A DNA stretch of 64,000 bases from Taeniopygia guttata (taxonomy: Eukaryota; Chordata; Aves; Passeriformes; Estrildidae): positions 4,960,501-5,024,500 of the forward strand of contig NC_133033.1 in NCBI RefSeq assembly GCF_048771995.1. Reading direction: 5' to 3'. The notes under the pieces were generated by a model that made no database searches, had not been told where the DNA came from, and was given only the letters and a program-made list of their open reading frames with translations. Numbering within the stretch: position 1 is the stretch's first letter; every line of letters starts with the position of its first letter. Of the stretch, positions 37,753 to 52,600 are shown in pieces. The position numbers and the translations under genes are program-made.

Positions 37753-39916
37753 AATAGCCTTTTTTTGTGGATCAAAGATACCAATATGTCCTACATGTGA
37801 CTGCAACCATACCAGCTTTGAAAAGCAGCAGCAAATAATTCTCTCATAGAAACCAGCTTCATTTTAATGTCTTCTCTGCATTCCTAAGCAAACATTTGTA
37901 ACTGAGAAGCAGAGGGAAGACAAAAAATGAATATTGTTCTTTCTTAAATGAAAATAAGTTGGTGAACCTGATGCTGTGTAAGTGGAGACATAATTCAGTG
38001 ATATGAGATGTCCTTACATTTAATAATTTCCAGTGCTTCTCTGCATTTTAGAAAATACAATGGAATTCAGCTATTTCAGTTCTTGAAAGATCAGTCTCAT
38101 ACTCCAGTACATTGTCCTTGTGCACTTGAGTAGTAGTTCTTAACTTAGAGGTCCACTTATGCAGGTGTGTTTTTAGCTTGGGCTTAGAGACCTGCCTGTG
38201 AAGTGCTTGAGATACATTTGATTAGGATTTGAGGCTGGATGAAGGTTAAATAATTTACATGTTGCAGCTTGACTGAGCGTATAAGACCTACAGCCAGTTG
38301 ACAGCATCACTGCCTCTCTCAGCTGCAGATCCGGGACATCCCAGGGAATGTCTCACAGGCAGTGTTCACAAGATGGAATCCTTTATTCAACATTTGCATT
38401 TTGGCCACAAAGGTGATAGGTTTTTGCCTCCTAGTCCAGTAAGGTTTGTTTGGGTGTGTGGATAACCCAGCTGAGTGATGTCTGTCTCAGTGCTGAAGTC
38501 TGGTGATGTGGCCGTGGGTCAGATCTGAGTTTGGGGCTCTGCCTTGGCTCATCATTAGAATCTCCAATGAGCCAGAAACCCTCTTGCTGCCTTGGGCTTG
38601 CTGCTTGTGGAATCAGGCTGGTGATACCTGCTTTTCTACAGTGCCTCTTGACGGCGGGGAGGATATGTGGTCCAAGAGCACTGCATATAAGTAATTAGTG
38701 CAACTCAAAGGTTGTTAGGTTGTTAGAAGTAGAATTTCACTTACTGTGGAACTGGTGAAGCTCTTGAATGCAGCAGCCTGTACATGCAAATAAAAACTAT
38801 GTGCAGGGAGAAAGAAAGAAAATTTTGGTTCCCAGTTGTACTCATGCCAACTGCTACCCATCCTTTTTTTTCTGTCTTTTTAAACTTTGTTACTCTTCTC
38901 CTTTGGAATGAGGTTTTTGAATGCTAAGAATTACTCAAAGCTCATAAAGTGCAGGGCTTAGAGCTACAATAACTAGTATTGCCGGGGAACACATCATTAT
39001 TACTGAAGATGGTAGTGGTGTGTGTGGGTGTCAGGGCACGTGTGTCATTGTGAAATACCAGGGAGTCTTACCAGACAGAGGAGGTCTGCAGCAAAGCTAA
39101 GCTGGTTAACATACACTCACTTCAGGCATATACTTTAAACATCTGCCAACACTGAAAAACTTCATTTTTTCATTAAGTTGGTGCCTTAGGATCTGTACCC
39201 CACTGCAGTTTCTCTGAAATGTGAATGTAGACTCTTTTCTTCTCAGTGCTGTTTATGCTTTCACAAGTGTGTGGTTTTCACATGCTCCAGCAAAGGTAAT
39301 GTGTCAGGTTAAAAAAAGAAACTGAGCCAGACCCTTTTATTCCCATCCCATTTTGACCTGGGATAATGATCTTTGTACAGTATTGGAGAGTTAATATTTC
39401 CTTATAACTGATGTGCCCTGTTTTGGAAGAGCAGTGATACGTTGCACAGTTTCTGTGCATCTTCATGATGCAGGTTCTGTAACATCAGGGTTACATTATG
39501 CAGGAGATATGCAGCCCAGGTGGCATGAGAGGCCATTCTAGTGGCAGTGTGTGTCCCTGGTGGGGACAGTAAATGAGATCAGGTGCTCCTGCCCAGGAAA
39601 AACACAGCTCAGGAGGGACAGGCTGTAGTGGCTGGTAGAAGAGCTCTGGAGGACGGTGTGGTGAAAGCAGAACCCCCAGCCTGCACTGCCTTTGGGTTCA
39701 ACAGTTTCTGAGCTAATTCTCACAGCTCTTATAAACCAGAAAGAGCACTTGGTTGAACTGGAAGGTTTCTCATCTTCTTTTAGCCCTTTGAAGCTTTTCC
39801 CATCTTACCTTCTTAAGTCCCTTTTTGATTTCAACTCAAGGTACAGATTCTTTCTCTTGCCTGAGGTCCCTGTGCAAACCTCTTGTGATGGTTGCATGTT
39901 TTGAGGTTTCCCTTTT

Positions 39917-39980
39917 GTTCTCTGTACATTATTCTTTCATTACTCTCTGTACATTATTCTTTGTTCTCTGTACATTATTC
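39917..39980 (+). repeat. Three-copy tandem repeat of CTCTGTACATTATTC
   Basis: The core CTCTGTACATTATTC appears three times with spacers of slightly different length (periods of about 20-25 bases), indicating a local tandem duplication with a small length change. Confidence 0.85.
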
Positions 39981-40964
39981 AGTCTTGCAGATGCTTATAA
40001 ATTACTTCATAGAGTTGAGAAGCTGTTTTGCCCATAGAGATTTCTGATACCTGAATGTAGCTCCCATCCATTATGTGCATAAAAACATTTAGAAGAGGGC
40101 TCTATCTGTTGATACAGCACCCAGCACTGAAGGACTGATCTTGCCTAGATTCTCTACAGCTTCTCCAGTAGCAGATTAAGTGAAGTTCCAGATTATGTTG
40201 AAGTTGCAGATTTGAGGTGGTTTCTTTCATTCCATGGAGGTTATTCAGGGTCTGATTTAGAAATCAGACTATGATACTATAATACTTACGTCTAAATGCT
40301 TATTGAACCCTCTCTTCTAACATAATCCCTTTCTTGTCTGCTGCTAGTAGTTCTTTGTTAAAGTGAGCTGGGAAGTTACTTGCATTTGGAAGGGAATGTA
40401 TAAAAACAAACTAACGAACGAACGAAGGTGTGATTGCAAAATGTTGCAAGCTCTTTGAATGTTGGGTGCTTGCTTATTTTGGAGTGTTTGCTGGGCTAAA
40501 TGTAACATGGGTTTGTCTGTGATGTGTCATAGACTTATCAAAGCCAAATTACTATTAAAATAATGCTGAATTGGAAATATAAAGTAGTAAACCAGCGGAT
40601 AAATAAAAGGTTAGCAGAAAGGTAACTTGATATATGAAACCATAAAAGGGATTTCAGAAGTAATGAGGGAGACAATATTTCTCCTGTAGAGACTTTAAGA
40701 CTTGGTTGGAGTAGTGTAACAGCAACACATTATTTATTTCTTGTGTTGCCTTATTCTTAGGCCCATGGGACCAGACAGGAAGGAATTAGAGAGCCCTATA
40801 TTACAATTTAATTGCTTGAAGAAAAAAAATTATTTTTTATTGTTAACCATTAGCTGCTTCTAGTTTTATTAAAGTCGTAATGTCCATGCTGTAGCACCAA
40901 TGTTTGCAGCATGCAGTGAAGACTAGGAAAATTTTTCGATTGCTATAAAATCAGCTTAGTGTGG

Positions 40965-40990
40965 AAAAAAAAAAGAAAAAAATAAAAAAA
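40965..40990 (+). repeat. A-rich tract
   Basis: A runs broken by single G and T bases. There is no recognisable element body upstream, so I do not call it a retroposon tail. Confidence 0.6.
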
Positions 40991-43235
40991 TGAGAGCTGG
41001 AACTAGACCAGTGGCTGTTCAGCTGTTACAGATGTTTGAGAGATGTGTTTTCTTCCTTTAGAGCTGTGAAGAAGTGTCCTGATCTTTCACTGAAGAAGTG
41101 TTCACATATACCCACAGTTTTCATTGAGCTGAGCCACTGGCAGCAGCTAGTGCTCACAGTTTGTTGTTTTCTTTTCTTCACGTTGGCATGAGATTTCTGT
41201 ATAATGTCCTGGGCTTGGTCACTAAAAGTGTTCTTGGTTTTTGGCTTTCTTTTTTTTAAACCACAGGTTAAAATTGAGACATTATTTGACACCCATGTTT
41301 AATGTACAAGTTTGGGGTTTAGACAGGTTTGGGGTTTATTTTCTTGTTCTGCAGAGACAGTGGACAATGTCTTCTGCTTTTCTAACTGTTGTTCATCTTT
41401 CAAAATAAAAATTCTCATGTGACAGCTACACTGTGATGACTGTCCCCTACTGTGTTCTTGGCCTGTGGGAAAGGAAAGACAATGTAACTGAGTTTGGCTC
41501 ACCATGGCGAAAATATTTGGAGGAATGATCTCACACCTGCTTCAGGCTAAAAATGCTTCTTCCATGAGCAGCCAGAATGGCTCAGCTGTTGAGCCGTGGT
41601 GATCTGACCACATGGACAGATGAGCAAATCTGAGACATGTCTGTAATGCACAGAACACGTTGGTAATGGCAGCACAGCAGCTCAGCCCTGCATGGATTCA
41701 CATGGAAGGGTTCACAGATCTGTACAATAATCCATTGCATTTTTGCACAGACTCAGAACATCTTCTTTCCCTCTGAAGCAGGCCAGCAGATTTTTTTTCC
41801 TAGAATGTCTCAATCCTTGATCCTTTGCTTCAGTTTCCAAGAGCAGCTTCTTGGTGTGATGCAGGGAACCGGGTCCTTTCACAGAAGTCTCCAGCTAGGA
41901 AGGGACCACAGTATTCCACCATCTGATCAGCTCTGTCTGACATGGGCTTAGCTCTGCTGATGTCTGGGAAGTGAATGGCTTTCCTACCCACAGATAACAA
42001 ACACACTTGCAGCAGTGCCTGCAGAAGTGTTGTACTTTCCTGTAAATTCAGAAAATTGTGGTTGTCTTTCTTCCCTTTCCTTGTTAAGTTCATCCTCATT
42101 GAGTAGTATTTTTACCATCTGTGGTTAAACCACAGTGTGAAAGGAGCTGGCTGCATTACTGAGATGATGGAGCTGTTGCAGCTGAAAGCTGCTGATGTTA
42201 CCTACAACTGGCTTGGATTCTGTTTTAAACCAAGGATATCTTCCAATCCAAGAGCTTCTTGTGTGGGAAATCCAAATCATTCCCATGTTATTACAAACAC
42301 AGCAACAAGATGCAAGACCCTCTCAAGAGGTTTCAAGGACCTGTAGATCCTTAGGGCAGTTGTGATAAGCTGCTATCTACTGCTCCAGCAGTGGCACAGG
42401 GCTGTAGTGTGTACTCCTTCCTAGAGCTGGGGTTTGTGGGCTTTGGCTCACGTTGGCAGCTGTTGGTATGTGTGCAGGTCTCCTGAAAGCCTTGGAAATC
42501 TGCTTTAGGGATGTCTGTGTGTGTATACATGGATATATGTGAAACCCTCAGGTGCTGCCTTCTGCAAGAGCTGCCTTGGAAGCCTGTAAGCCAACTCAGT
42601 TCAGGAAACATGATCTGCCTGATTTTGTGAAGGACAGCTGAAATTTGAAATGCATTGTGGCCAGTGTGACTGACTCTAGACTGTAATTTTTTCTAAGACA
42701 GAGTTGGCCTGTTGATACCAGGACCAGCTCTGCTTTTCTACGTTCTCACAAACATTCAGCGGGGAAGGTGCACTACTTCTGATGAATACTTCCATTGTTT
42801 GCCATAGATCCTGGGCAGTAACTTTGGCCTTACTGGGAAAGATTCCCATTCTTTGATGCTCTGATTCTTCAGCCAACTCCATTCTGTTTGATATAATTTT
42901 TAATCAAGTTTTCCTTTTAACTTGTAATGTAACAAGTCCCTAAATGTGTTACTATCCACCAAAGAGGGTTTCTTGGCAGGATTTCCAAACAAAAACAAAA
43001 CAAAAAACCTCTATTCAGCCAAAATACTCTTTAACGGATGAAGCAACAATTACTTGTGGCTTTGTGAAAATAGACTATATATTGTATATACTGTGGAGCA
43101 AGAGACCATGATGTGCGTAGTGATGATTTGAGGTATTGGGAAATTAAGTGATCCATCAGTATTGATGCTTGGTGCCAAGTATTAGTTCAATGCTCCAATT
43201 TCCTGTGCAATTGAAAGTGGGAGTAAGCTTTCACG

Positions 43236-43500
43236 AAAGAGGGTCTAGTGGTTAATGCACTGGGCTGGGCCCTGGGAGGTCTGGCTCTAATTCCCAACTC
43301 TCTCCAGGCTTGCTGTTCAACTGCGAACACGTTACTTGAACTCCCAGTGCCTCAGTTCTCCTCTTTCCCTCTCTCACCCACTTCTTTTTGAAATTCCCTT
43401 GGGAGGAACTGTCTTTAAGCTTGTGTGTGCTATCTAAACAAAGGGCACTGCATCTCAGTAGGGGCCTGGAGATGCTTTGACTATAGAAAGATTTGTAAGT
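43236..43500 (+). mobile_element. MIR-family SINE (amniote MIR1-like), nearly full length
   Basis: The 5' part is tRNA-derived: an A-box-like TAGTGGTTAATGC at 43246-43258 and a B-box-like GGCTCTAATTCCC at 43283-43295. The core follows with CACGTTACTTGAACTCCCAG and TGCCTCAGTTCTCC. The 3' part, GGGAGGAACTGTCTTTAAGC to AGGGCACTGCATCTCAG and GGGGCCTGGAGATGC, resembles the tail of the MIR1 subfamily I recall from reptiles and birds. Copies of this age are usually more broken. Exact subfamily and ends need a repeat library. Confidence 0.8.
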
Positions 43501-46500
43501 GTTCTGGCAAATACAAAACTGTCATGTACACACGCATGTCAGGCAGGCTGAGTTATGAATGCAGTAACAGGGGAAAAATTAGCAGGCAGAAATGGCAGCC
43601 CTTACAACCGCATGTTTTCATTTGGATATCTTGATTATGTGAATATATGGAGCAGCTGCTCCCATCCTGGTTCCTAGCAGTACTGTTCCACTTCTGCACA
43701 AGTTGGGATGAAGACATGCTTGCTTAAGAACAAAGTTGTCCTTTCTTCTGTACATTCTGAGGCATAACACAGGGAGGGGTAGCTAAAGAGAACTGTGAAC
43801 TTGAGGGAAGCAGTACTCTGAACACAGTCCTGCAGCCTGCCCTGGATTGGGTTCCTAAGCCTCTTGGCTTCCAGCACCTGTAAAAGGCAGGAAGTCATAG
43901 CTACCATGATACTTCCCTAGACTGTGCAGATTCATTGCTATCTCTGGAGTTGGTGTTTCCCTTGAAGTCTAACTTAATATTAGCAGTTGTGTTCAGTGGA
44001 AGTTGGGAGCTTGAGTAATAAAGGCTTCTGGGTGGGTCAGTACTGAAGTGCATTTGCAGAAGTTACTCCATCTGACTTACTCCAGCCCAGGGCTCAGGTT
44101 ACTCAGCAAAGCCTGAAGCCTGGCAAGGAGCTCCCAGGGGCCCTGCCTGCTCCGCTTGCTGAAAGGTTTTGGTTTGAGGACAACAGGGAACAGCTGTGTT
44201 GGCCTGACAAAAAGAGGATGAATTTCCTTCCTGTCACCTTATGTTCATTTAAAAGAGAAAATGTTCCATAATTCTGTAATAGTTGTTTCTGAGGATGAGT
44301 CCTATAGCATTACCCAGTATGAGAGCACCAGTTCTGTGTTTATGCTAATTTTGGCTGTGGGAATAGATAAGGAAGCTTTTCCAATGAGTGTCTGATTTAA
44401 CATTGCAGCCTAATAAAGACAAACCTCCTCTCTGAACATGAGTGACACAAGAGTGATTAATTTCATTCAAACCAAGGGATTAGTTTTTGGAATCAAACTC
44501 TCATTTTGTCGTGACTAAAATTGTGTTAATAACTACTTTGCAAAGCAGTGTTTCACTCTCAGCCTGTGGGAAGGCAGGACTGAGTGTCATGTTTTGTTTT
44601 CATTAGCAGAATGTTTTGTCATTGGACCTAGGCCTAAACAAGGCAGTGACAGGAGAGCTGTTTTGTGCGAGTAGGTTGGGCACATGTTGCTGGCTCTGTG
44701 CATTCTGCAAACTGCTTTCTACAGAGAGATTTGGCTGCTGGGGTCTGGCCCAAGTGCCATGCCCCTGGATCACAGCTATGGAAGATCACACCAGCAGACA
44801 CCTTTGGGGCTAAGGAGATTAGACTGCCTGTATATGGTTCCTTCCACTACAGAAGAGACTTTTGCTTTATTTTGTTTGCAATAATGGGTAATAACACCTC
44901 TTCTTGTGATTCCTGTTTCTGGAGATCTGAATAGCAAACAGTGACCATTCATGAAGATCACATGAAATTATTTTAAGAGTAACCTGACAATCTTAAACCA
45001 GACATGCTGTGTAAACAAATGATACTATGCTGGAGTGAGCTTTACTGACCTACCATAAAGAGAATCTTTCTGCCCTCCTGATAGATTTTTACTATAGATT
45101 ATCAGCTCAATCCCTGTCTCTGAAGTATAAAGAGATGTCCTGGTGAGACCCGCTGAGTGTTTGTTCTCCTTCCTACTATTCCTGGTAGAGTAAAATAGAG
45201 TTTTGGCTCACAGAAGGCATGGAACTGCACAAAAAAGGAAAGGTGTGGAAAGCAGTATTTTTTTTTTTTTACTTCTTGATAGTTACAGGAATTTCTAGTT
45301 CTCATCCTTGTATTTCATTCAGATGTGTAAGCAAGTAAATATATAAGCCAAATTAAAAAGGAGTGTGACTCCAAGGTATTCTAGGACTCTAAAGGTAGAG
45401 TCTGCAGTGATTATAGAAGCCCTGCTTTTCTAGAAGAATATTGTATCAGCATCCAGAGTCATGCATGCAGCTTCCTACCTGTATTTAAAAATAATAACTT
45501 GCAAATAAATACTTCAAATTATTGCTGACATACAGACGTAAAAGTGGGAATAGAAGAAATGGCTGTTTTGCAAAGTAAACATTTGCAAGATCTTTTTTCA
45601 GATGCAAGCACAGTATGTATACTTTCTTTGCCAACAAATGTCTTTAAGGTTTTAGAATAGAGTCAATTTACTTTGTTTTAAATCTCTATGGGAGTTATCT
45701 TGATTTCCAGCCAATAGGATCTGTCTGGTCCACAGACTCTTCCTGATGGACAAGAGTGCTACTGTTTGCTTATAGCTGTTGAAAGAATAGTAGAATTGGA
45801 AAAAATACTTAGTGCTAGAACTTTCATCTGCTCATTTGACACTGCAGTTAATGAATGTCTCATGTCTTGCCATCCAGAGAAGTGATATTTGAAAATCTAA
45901 CCTGAATGCTGTGGAAAGTTTCTCACAATTAAGGCAAAAACATTATCTCATTGAGGACTGAATTCTCCCACCTTGACAAATATGACAGAGAACTGTAGTC
46001 AGTTTGTAAACACCCAAGTAGACTGCTCCCTCCTAAGTATTCAGTCTTCATCCTCACCTGGCACACGCACAGATGTGAATACAGTGACAGGTTCTGTGTC
46101 TGGCCCTCAGTTTTGTCTTTGGAACAGGACAAATCTGACCTTGTAGGAGAGAGACTCAAATTGAAGCTTTTAGAATTGAAGATGCCTTTTAGGAGAGGAG
46201 TGGTCTACCTCCAGAAAGCCCTGGAGGATTGATCTTACAGATGGGTCAGGTGTCATAAAGCAGATGATGTGAAATTTCTCTTCTCCATTGCACTGTAGCT
46301 GTGAAAATGCCAGCAATATCCACATGGTTACACTCAGTGCACACTTCTTTGGGTGGTTGGAAGCACCTGATCTGTACCTTGGGTAATGCCTGATTTAAAC
46401 ACATTCCAAACTGCAGGTTATGGCACCAACTCAGTCTGCAGCTAGGGATGTATAGACTGGGTTTTTGGCAGGAGCTGTCTAACTTTTGTCTGCAATATAT

Positions 46501-47654
46501 AAGAAGTCTTTATAGTGTTTAAGACACATAAATCTGATCTCCCCCGAAACTGTCTGTAGTTCATTTCCTCCAGGGTTGGGAGCAGGGGGAAATCCAGGTA
46601 AATGGAAGGACAATTTGAAGAAGAGAAAGATCCTGTGAAATCATTTAGGCATGAAATGTTGGATTTAAACAATGAAGTAGCTTCCTTTCCTATTCTATTT
46701 ATCATTTTAATTGCTTAAAGCATATTTCTTAGAAATAGTCAAAATACAGACTCAGACATATTTATATTTTATGCATCCCTGCTGTTACGATTTTTTGGAT
46801 GTAAAATGGATCGACAAAACCCATGGAGATGTTTATACAGAAAACATAGTATAATGAAAGTCTTACTGTGAGTTTTGTGTTGATAGCATTTGTAATAAAT
46901 CAGAAGAGTCAATTACTTTACTCTGCTATACACACAGTAACTACTGTCACATTGCATGAAAACATTACTTATCTACTCACTGTAAAGATGCCAACTATCT
47001 CTGGATCAAACTGTGCTGAACTATGAGGTCAGACTTCTTATAAGGAAGAAATGCTTGCAAATCATACAAATATATGTTCTGATGATAAAGCCAAAGGTTT
47101 CTGACAAACTACTTGATGAGGATTTTTCTTATTTGTTGTTTTCTGTACTGAGAGCGGGGAGGGAACCCAAATAAGTTCCTTGAGTTGTTAATGTTGAAGT
47201 AGCTCCTTGGGGACACAGAGGGATCAAGCACTTTGTATCTTAAGCATTTCCAGTTTGGCAGAGAGAGTCAAGGCATCAGTGCAGGGGGATGTCCTACAGG
47301 AACAGAATTACAGGGTGTGTAATAGATGCTCTTATTTCTAGAAGACTGGGCCTTTCTCAGGGATTCCTCTGGTGTCAGGCTGATCAGGGATTGAGGGACT
47401 CCAGACCAGTATTTTTAAACTAAAAATGCCTTGAAAGATGTTCCAGTCTTAGCTCTGGGTAGTTACTGTGGCTCTAAAACCAGTAATGCATGGCCTGTAG
47501 ACCAAGGTGAGCATCTCAGTGCAAAATTTAGGCTGTTAGTAACTCCCAGTTTTATAAGAATTGAAGCAATGTCCCTTTCATGGTATGTGTGAACTTCAAA
47601 GGCTTTAGCTCCAGAACCACCAGAGGCACAAATAAATTGAGGTTCTGGGGCTTT

Positions 47655-47677
47655 TAATCCCTTTGAAAAAGGGATTA
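47655..47677. repeat. Perfect 10-bp inverted repeat next to an ATT microsatellite
   Basis: TAATCCCTTT and AAAGGGATTA flank GAA; ATT units continue to 47690. Confidence 0.85.
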
Positions 47678-49608
47678 TTATTATTATTACTGTAATTATA
47701 ACCCAAAATTCTAGTCACCCTATTTGCACCCTATCAGTTTCTTGATACGAGTTCTTCCAAAATACCTCTAAGCTCCAAGTCATGAATTTTATTCTCATTT
47801 TCAAAACCACAAAACTCTGGAGAATTAAGTGTCTCAGCCTGGATTGTAGCTCAGTTTTTAGTATGATAGTGTTAGAACTGTGCTTGCTTACAGCACTGAC
47901 AGCTGGTAACACCAAAATTAGCAGTTGTGCTGTTCTGGACTCCAGCCTTGGCAGAGCCAGCTTAGGTACTGCTGAACAGACTACAAGGACCTTCCTGTGA
48001 TCTTACAGTTGGCTTGCAGCAGAGGACTCTGAGTAATCAAGCAATTACAGCTGAAATCAGAATCAGCCACTTGAAGGCTTTTTTGTTTTTTCATTTTTGT
48101 TTTGTTTGGAGTTGTTATGTGAGTTTAAAGATCTTGAATCATTTTCTAAGCCTCTGCATTCAAATTGATTGAATACTGGGTGCTATAAAAACATTACTTC
48201 AGCACAGATACACTTAGACAACTCCCTTCTAATTTTCTGTAACTGGGTTCGGGCACTCCAGCAATCTTTGGTGAAAAGCCATTGGATACAAACAAGTTGT
48301 AACTTTTATCCCAATTGGATGGCTGAAGGCATTTCATGTCTTTGTGTAAGAAAGTGGCCTTGTTTAATAATATATCCAGGCCGTGCAGAGCTGTGAAAAG
48401 GTTATGTGTTTACCATAGTCAGGACTCTGTTAATTCTGTGCCAAAGGGGATATTAGGCTTTCCCATTTGAGCTGCTGTGCTATTAATGCAGGATCTTTCA
48501 CTGTACTTTTTACATCTTCCCAAGTTTCATGTGTGCCAAGTTCTCAGAATGTGATTCCTCTTGCTAGATAGAGGACACAGAGGCAAGGTGATGTCTGCCC
48601 ACAAATCCTTGTGAATATGCTTCACCCCTTTTGGGAATTTCCAAAAAAGATAAGTGTTTTCAGAAATGTCTGTTTAGATAAGGGAAAATTCCTATGCAGT
48701 GAGTATTAATTACTTACAGTTCTTCCTTCTGTAGTCAGGCTCTTGCAAAGATTGCCATTTTAATAGCACCCTTGCAGCATTATCCATACGACTGGATGTT
48801 CCTTAGATCCACACACAACATTCTAATTATTGATGAAATTTCATCACAAGTATAGCAGGATCTGGTGAACTCTGTATGAATGTTCATATGTTGTCATCCA
48901 CATACTGCAGACATAAAACCACTAGCTGTCTTTTGGAGAAATCCATTGTTTCATCATCCATAATTGTACAGCACTTTCCAGAAATTTTCTGAGAAGCATC
49001 CCTTATGAGTTAAAGAGCCATAATTTCCATTATCTCATGTTGAGTAACTGGATTTGTGAATTTGTCTTGAGTCATTTTCAGCTACTTTGAAATATGAGGA
49101 TCAGATTCTGTTTGCAACCAAGACAGTTTATTTTCAGTTTCTTTAGTTTAGTGGTCTTGCAGTGCAAGCCTTTGTCAGGCAAGATAATATCTCCCACTTA
49201 GTGTTTTCATAAGGATCTTCCTGTTTTCTTTTTTCTTTAAAGAGCATTGAAAATTTAGCATTTCACCCACATGTTTGTGGTCTTCTGAACGGTATCAGCT
49301 GGTTTGCAATGATCTCAGATAGATTTTAAGATTGTTTTTTCTCCCAGCTGGAAAACATGGATGGCATAACAGCTTCATCTGTGCAGTTAGTCAAAAGTGC
49401 AGTTCTTTGGTGCAGGCTACAACAGTAGAAGCCCTGTGTGCCTTGACCACCTTGCAAACCAGAGAACTGTTAAAAAATCCTCAAATTAGGGATCTGAGCA
49501 CCCAGTCAAGTAAAGAAATTATATTTTTCTTGATGAGCTGTAGTAGGATTCTGCTGCAGACAGCATTGGATAGAGCTTTAACCACCAAAAGGTGAATATT
49601 GCTGAAAG

Positions 49609-49697
49609 TTTGGGGGTTTTTTTTGGGTGGGTTTTTTGGTTGGTTTTTGTTTGTTTGTTTGTTTGTTTGTTTTGGTTTTTTGTTTGTTTGTTTTTTT
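49609..49697 (+). repeat. GTTT simple repeat within a T/G-rich tract
   Basis: A long T/G-only tract with several consecutive GTTT units in the middle and at the end. Confidence 0.9.
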
Positions 49698-52600
49698 CCC
49701 AGCAATCAGAAAGCTTAACTGATTTTCATTTTGGCATCTGGAATTATACTGTGTGATTCTGTGCTTGTTCAATCACTACTAACACAGTGATACAGCACAA
49801 TAGTGGTTTATTTATCCATTAGGTAATCTTGTCTGGAAAAATGAAAGTTTTATAGAACTACTGTAGCATTTATAGAAGAAGAGCAATACCTTCCAACAGA
49901 AAACTAAAACATGTATAAGGGAAGCATGAAATCCTTTAACTTCATGGGTGTGGGGTTTCAGGCTCAGAAGGTCACTAAAAAGATGATGGTCTCACCATTG
50001 CCTGGCTGATCACTCCTCATGCGGAGGTAATTCTTGGAGCTTGGTGACAGAAGGGAAAAGATGGGCAGAGCAGAGGAAGTTGGCCAGACCTACAGCACAC
50101 ACTGGCTATCCTGGGGAACACAGAGAACACAGAAAGCCATTTTTGAGAGAAGGAGGACAATAGTATAGAAGAAATAGGACACCTGGACAGTAAACTTCAG
50201 CCAGGCTTAAGTGGAAAGTCCATGTTGGATTGTTCTTCCAGTTGGGAAAAGAGAGGCCTCTAGATGAGGTTACAGAAAGGGCCCATCCACTCATGAGGGT
50301 TTTCCAAGAGCCCTTGGCTCCATGGGAGAAGAAACAGCAGATGACATTGAAAAAAACTTACTCATTTGAACTAAAGAAAACAGCAAAATGCATACCCAAG
50401 GGACTGATCTTGGTGACTGTGATTCATAGAGAAAATGGTTTATCAGCTTTTCTACTAAATCTATCTCTTCCCATTGCCCTCCTTCACAATTGCACATAGA
50501 AGCAAATGTCTGCCCCCATGGCAAATCACATGCATCAAAAGAAACACATGAGGACCTCTGCAGCACTGCTCACTCAGCCAAATCCTGAGTCCAGCTGTAA
50601 GAAAAATGCTGATGCACCCAACATGCCTTGTGTAGAATTTAGGAGCTGATGCAAGAAGGCTTTATTGGCTGACTGCTTAAGTCTTCAGAGCTTGGAATTA
50701 CAGAAAAGCCAGGAAGAAATGTGCTTTTGGAGTGCTTTCAGTGCACTTTGACTCTCTTGAGGTGCATAGTATCAATAGTGCAAACTGCAGAATTCTTGCT
50801 CAGAACTGACTGTTCTATTGTACAAACCTCTTCATGCCTTGAAATGGCACATGCTGATCCCAGATGTTAGAAATAATCAAAGCAACGTGACAACTAGAAA
50901 ACTTAGTATCAAAAGACACAATCTGATCTGCATTTTAAGTACCTTTTGAAAATGCAGAATCAGAGAAAAAAGTTCTGAGAAAATTGAGGTAACTTTTCAA
51001 AGGTGTAGTTAAAAAAGTAAAACTATAAAATTACAAATAGTTAAAAGATTAATGAGAGATTGATTTGTTTTATGCAGTTAATGCAAAAAGTAGAATATTT
51101 TTAGTCTTACTGTGTATTGGCTAAAACTGTTATCTTCATGAGTGTGGAAAAATGCAGATTGTCTGAGAACCAAAGGAAAAGAGCACATCCTTCAAGCAGA
51201 GGACTTGTTCTCTAGTGACATAACTCTATCATGACTTCTGTAACACCCATGGTTTTGCAGTGATGGATAGTATGATAGTATGCAAATAGACCCTATTGAT
51301 TGCAAAAAGTAATACTGTTTTCCCACTGTACTTGATAGGATCATTTTCCATCAGAAAATTTCAACTCAGCTGTTTATTTTTGCGTTCCAAGATTCCATGA
51401 TAGAGAGGCTTCAAATCTATATTTGTGGTGTATCTAGATAACACAGTGGTTTAGGCCTTTGTGTGAAAGGAGACTATAAAGATGTTTGTATAGAAGTCCT
51501 GTTCTTTTCCTCTCTGAGATGTATGTCTCGGGAATACATTTTTAGGAAAAACTCTGAAATCTGGGTTTAGAACTTTGTTTTTCTTGCTGTAGTAAAGGCA
51601 GAGCTAAGCCTTACCTAAAATTGTTGAGATGCTTTTAGGCTTCTGGACAATTGATATTAGATCCCTGATTGATTGGAGGTTGACGCAGCTCAAATCCGTC
51701 TGTTAGTCTCCCACAACACCAAGTGATTAGTAATGTTTTACTTCAAGATGAAGGCTTGGGATCATGGAAATGTGGTTTAGCACTTGGTGTGTCCTTGGTG
51801 TGAGTGGGTCATGAAATGGTCCATGAAATGACTGTGGCTGTTCCATGTATGTTACAGAGCAGAACGAGGTGGGATCTGATTTAGAGCCAGCGCAGCCATT
51901 TAGTGCCACGGTGCTACAGTATTTCCCCCTGATCTGAAAGGTGAATTCAGGGATGTCTCTAGCAGTAAACATGACTGCCACTCACAATTACTTTTAGTAA
52001 TATTTCCTGATTCCTGTGTGCACAAGGTTTGACTGCAGCTTTACTTTTTAGGAGGCAAGGTTGAGCTAAGTAAGAGGTGATAGACTTGGATTTACTTGGG
52101 AAGGAAAGACAGTAGCAAGCCTGGCTCTTAGCACCATGAGATGACATGGTTAGGACTGTCACACACAACTGGATCAACCCTTGTAGATCAGGGTGAGAGC
52201 TTGAGGTATTGAAGGGCAGAGAGTTTATGAAATCATCACCTGCCTGGGAAGATTTCTGCTGGGGAAGAGTTGGACACAATTTACTCTGATTTGAGGCAGA
52301 GTTGTACAGATAACATCTTAGGGATCCTTCTAATCACTTTTCCATGAGACAGATAAATTTGATTGATGCTCCTTGATGGATAAACACCCATACTGGATTA
52401 AAGTTAAATATTCTATATATTAATGGAAGTGGCAGCAAATGCTGAAGGAAGAGCAGAAGGAGTCAGGCTTGTAGTCAAACTTCCTGCCACTAATAGTGTG
52501 CACCTTGGGGACTTCTTGAATTAGTGCTCATGTTTTATAGACCTTCACCTGTCTGGCTACCACAGTTTTTTCTAGGCAGCTATTTTAACATATGCATTTA

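Noticed and set aside
41840..41960. Possible old SINE or LINE fragment around GGAAGGGACCACAGTATTCC
   Set aside because: Texture is suggestive, but no consensus could be followed for more than a few words.
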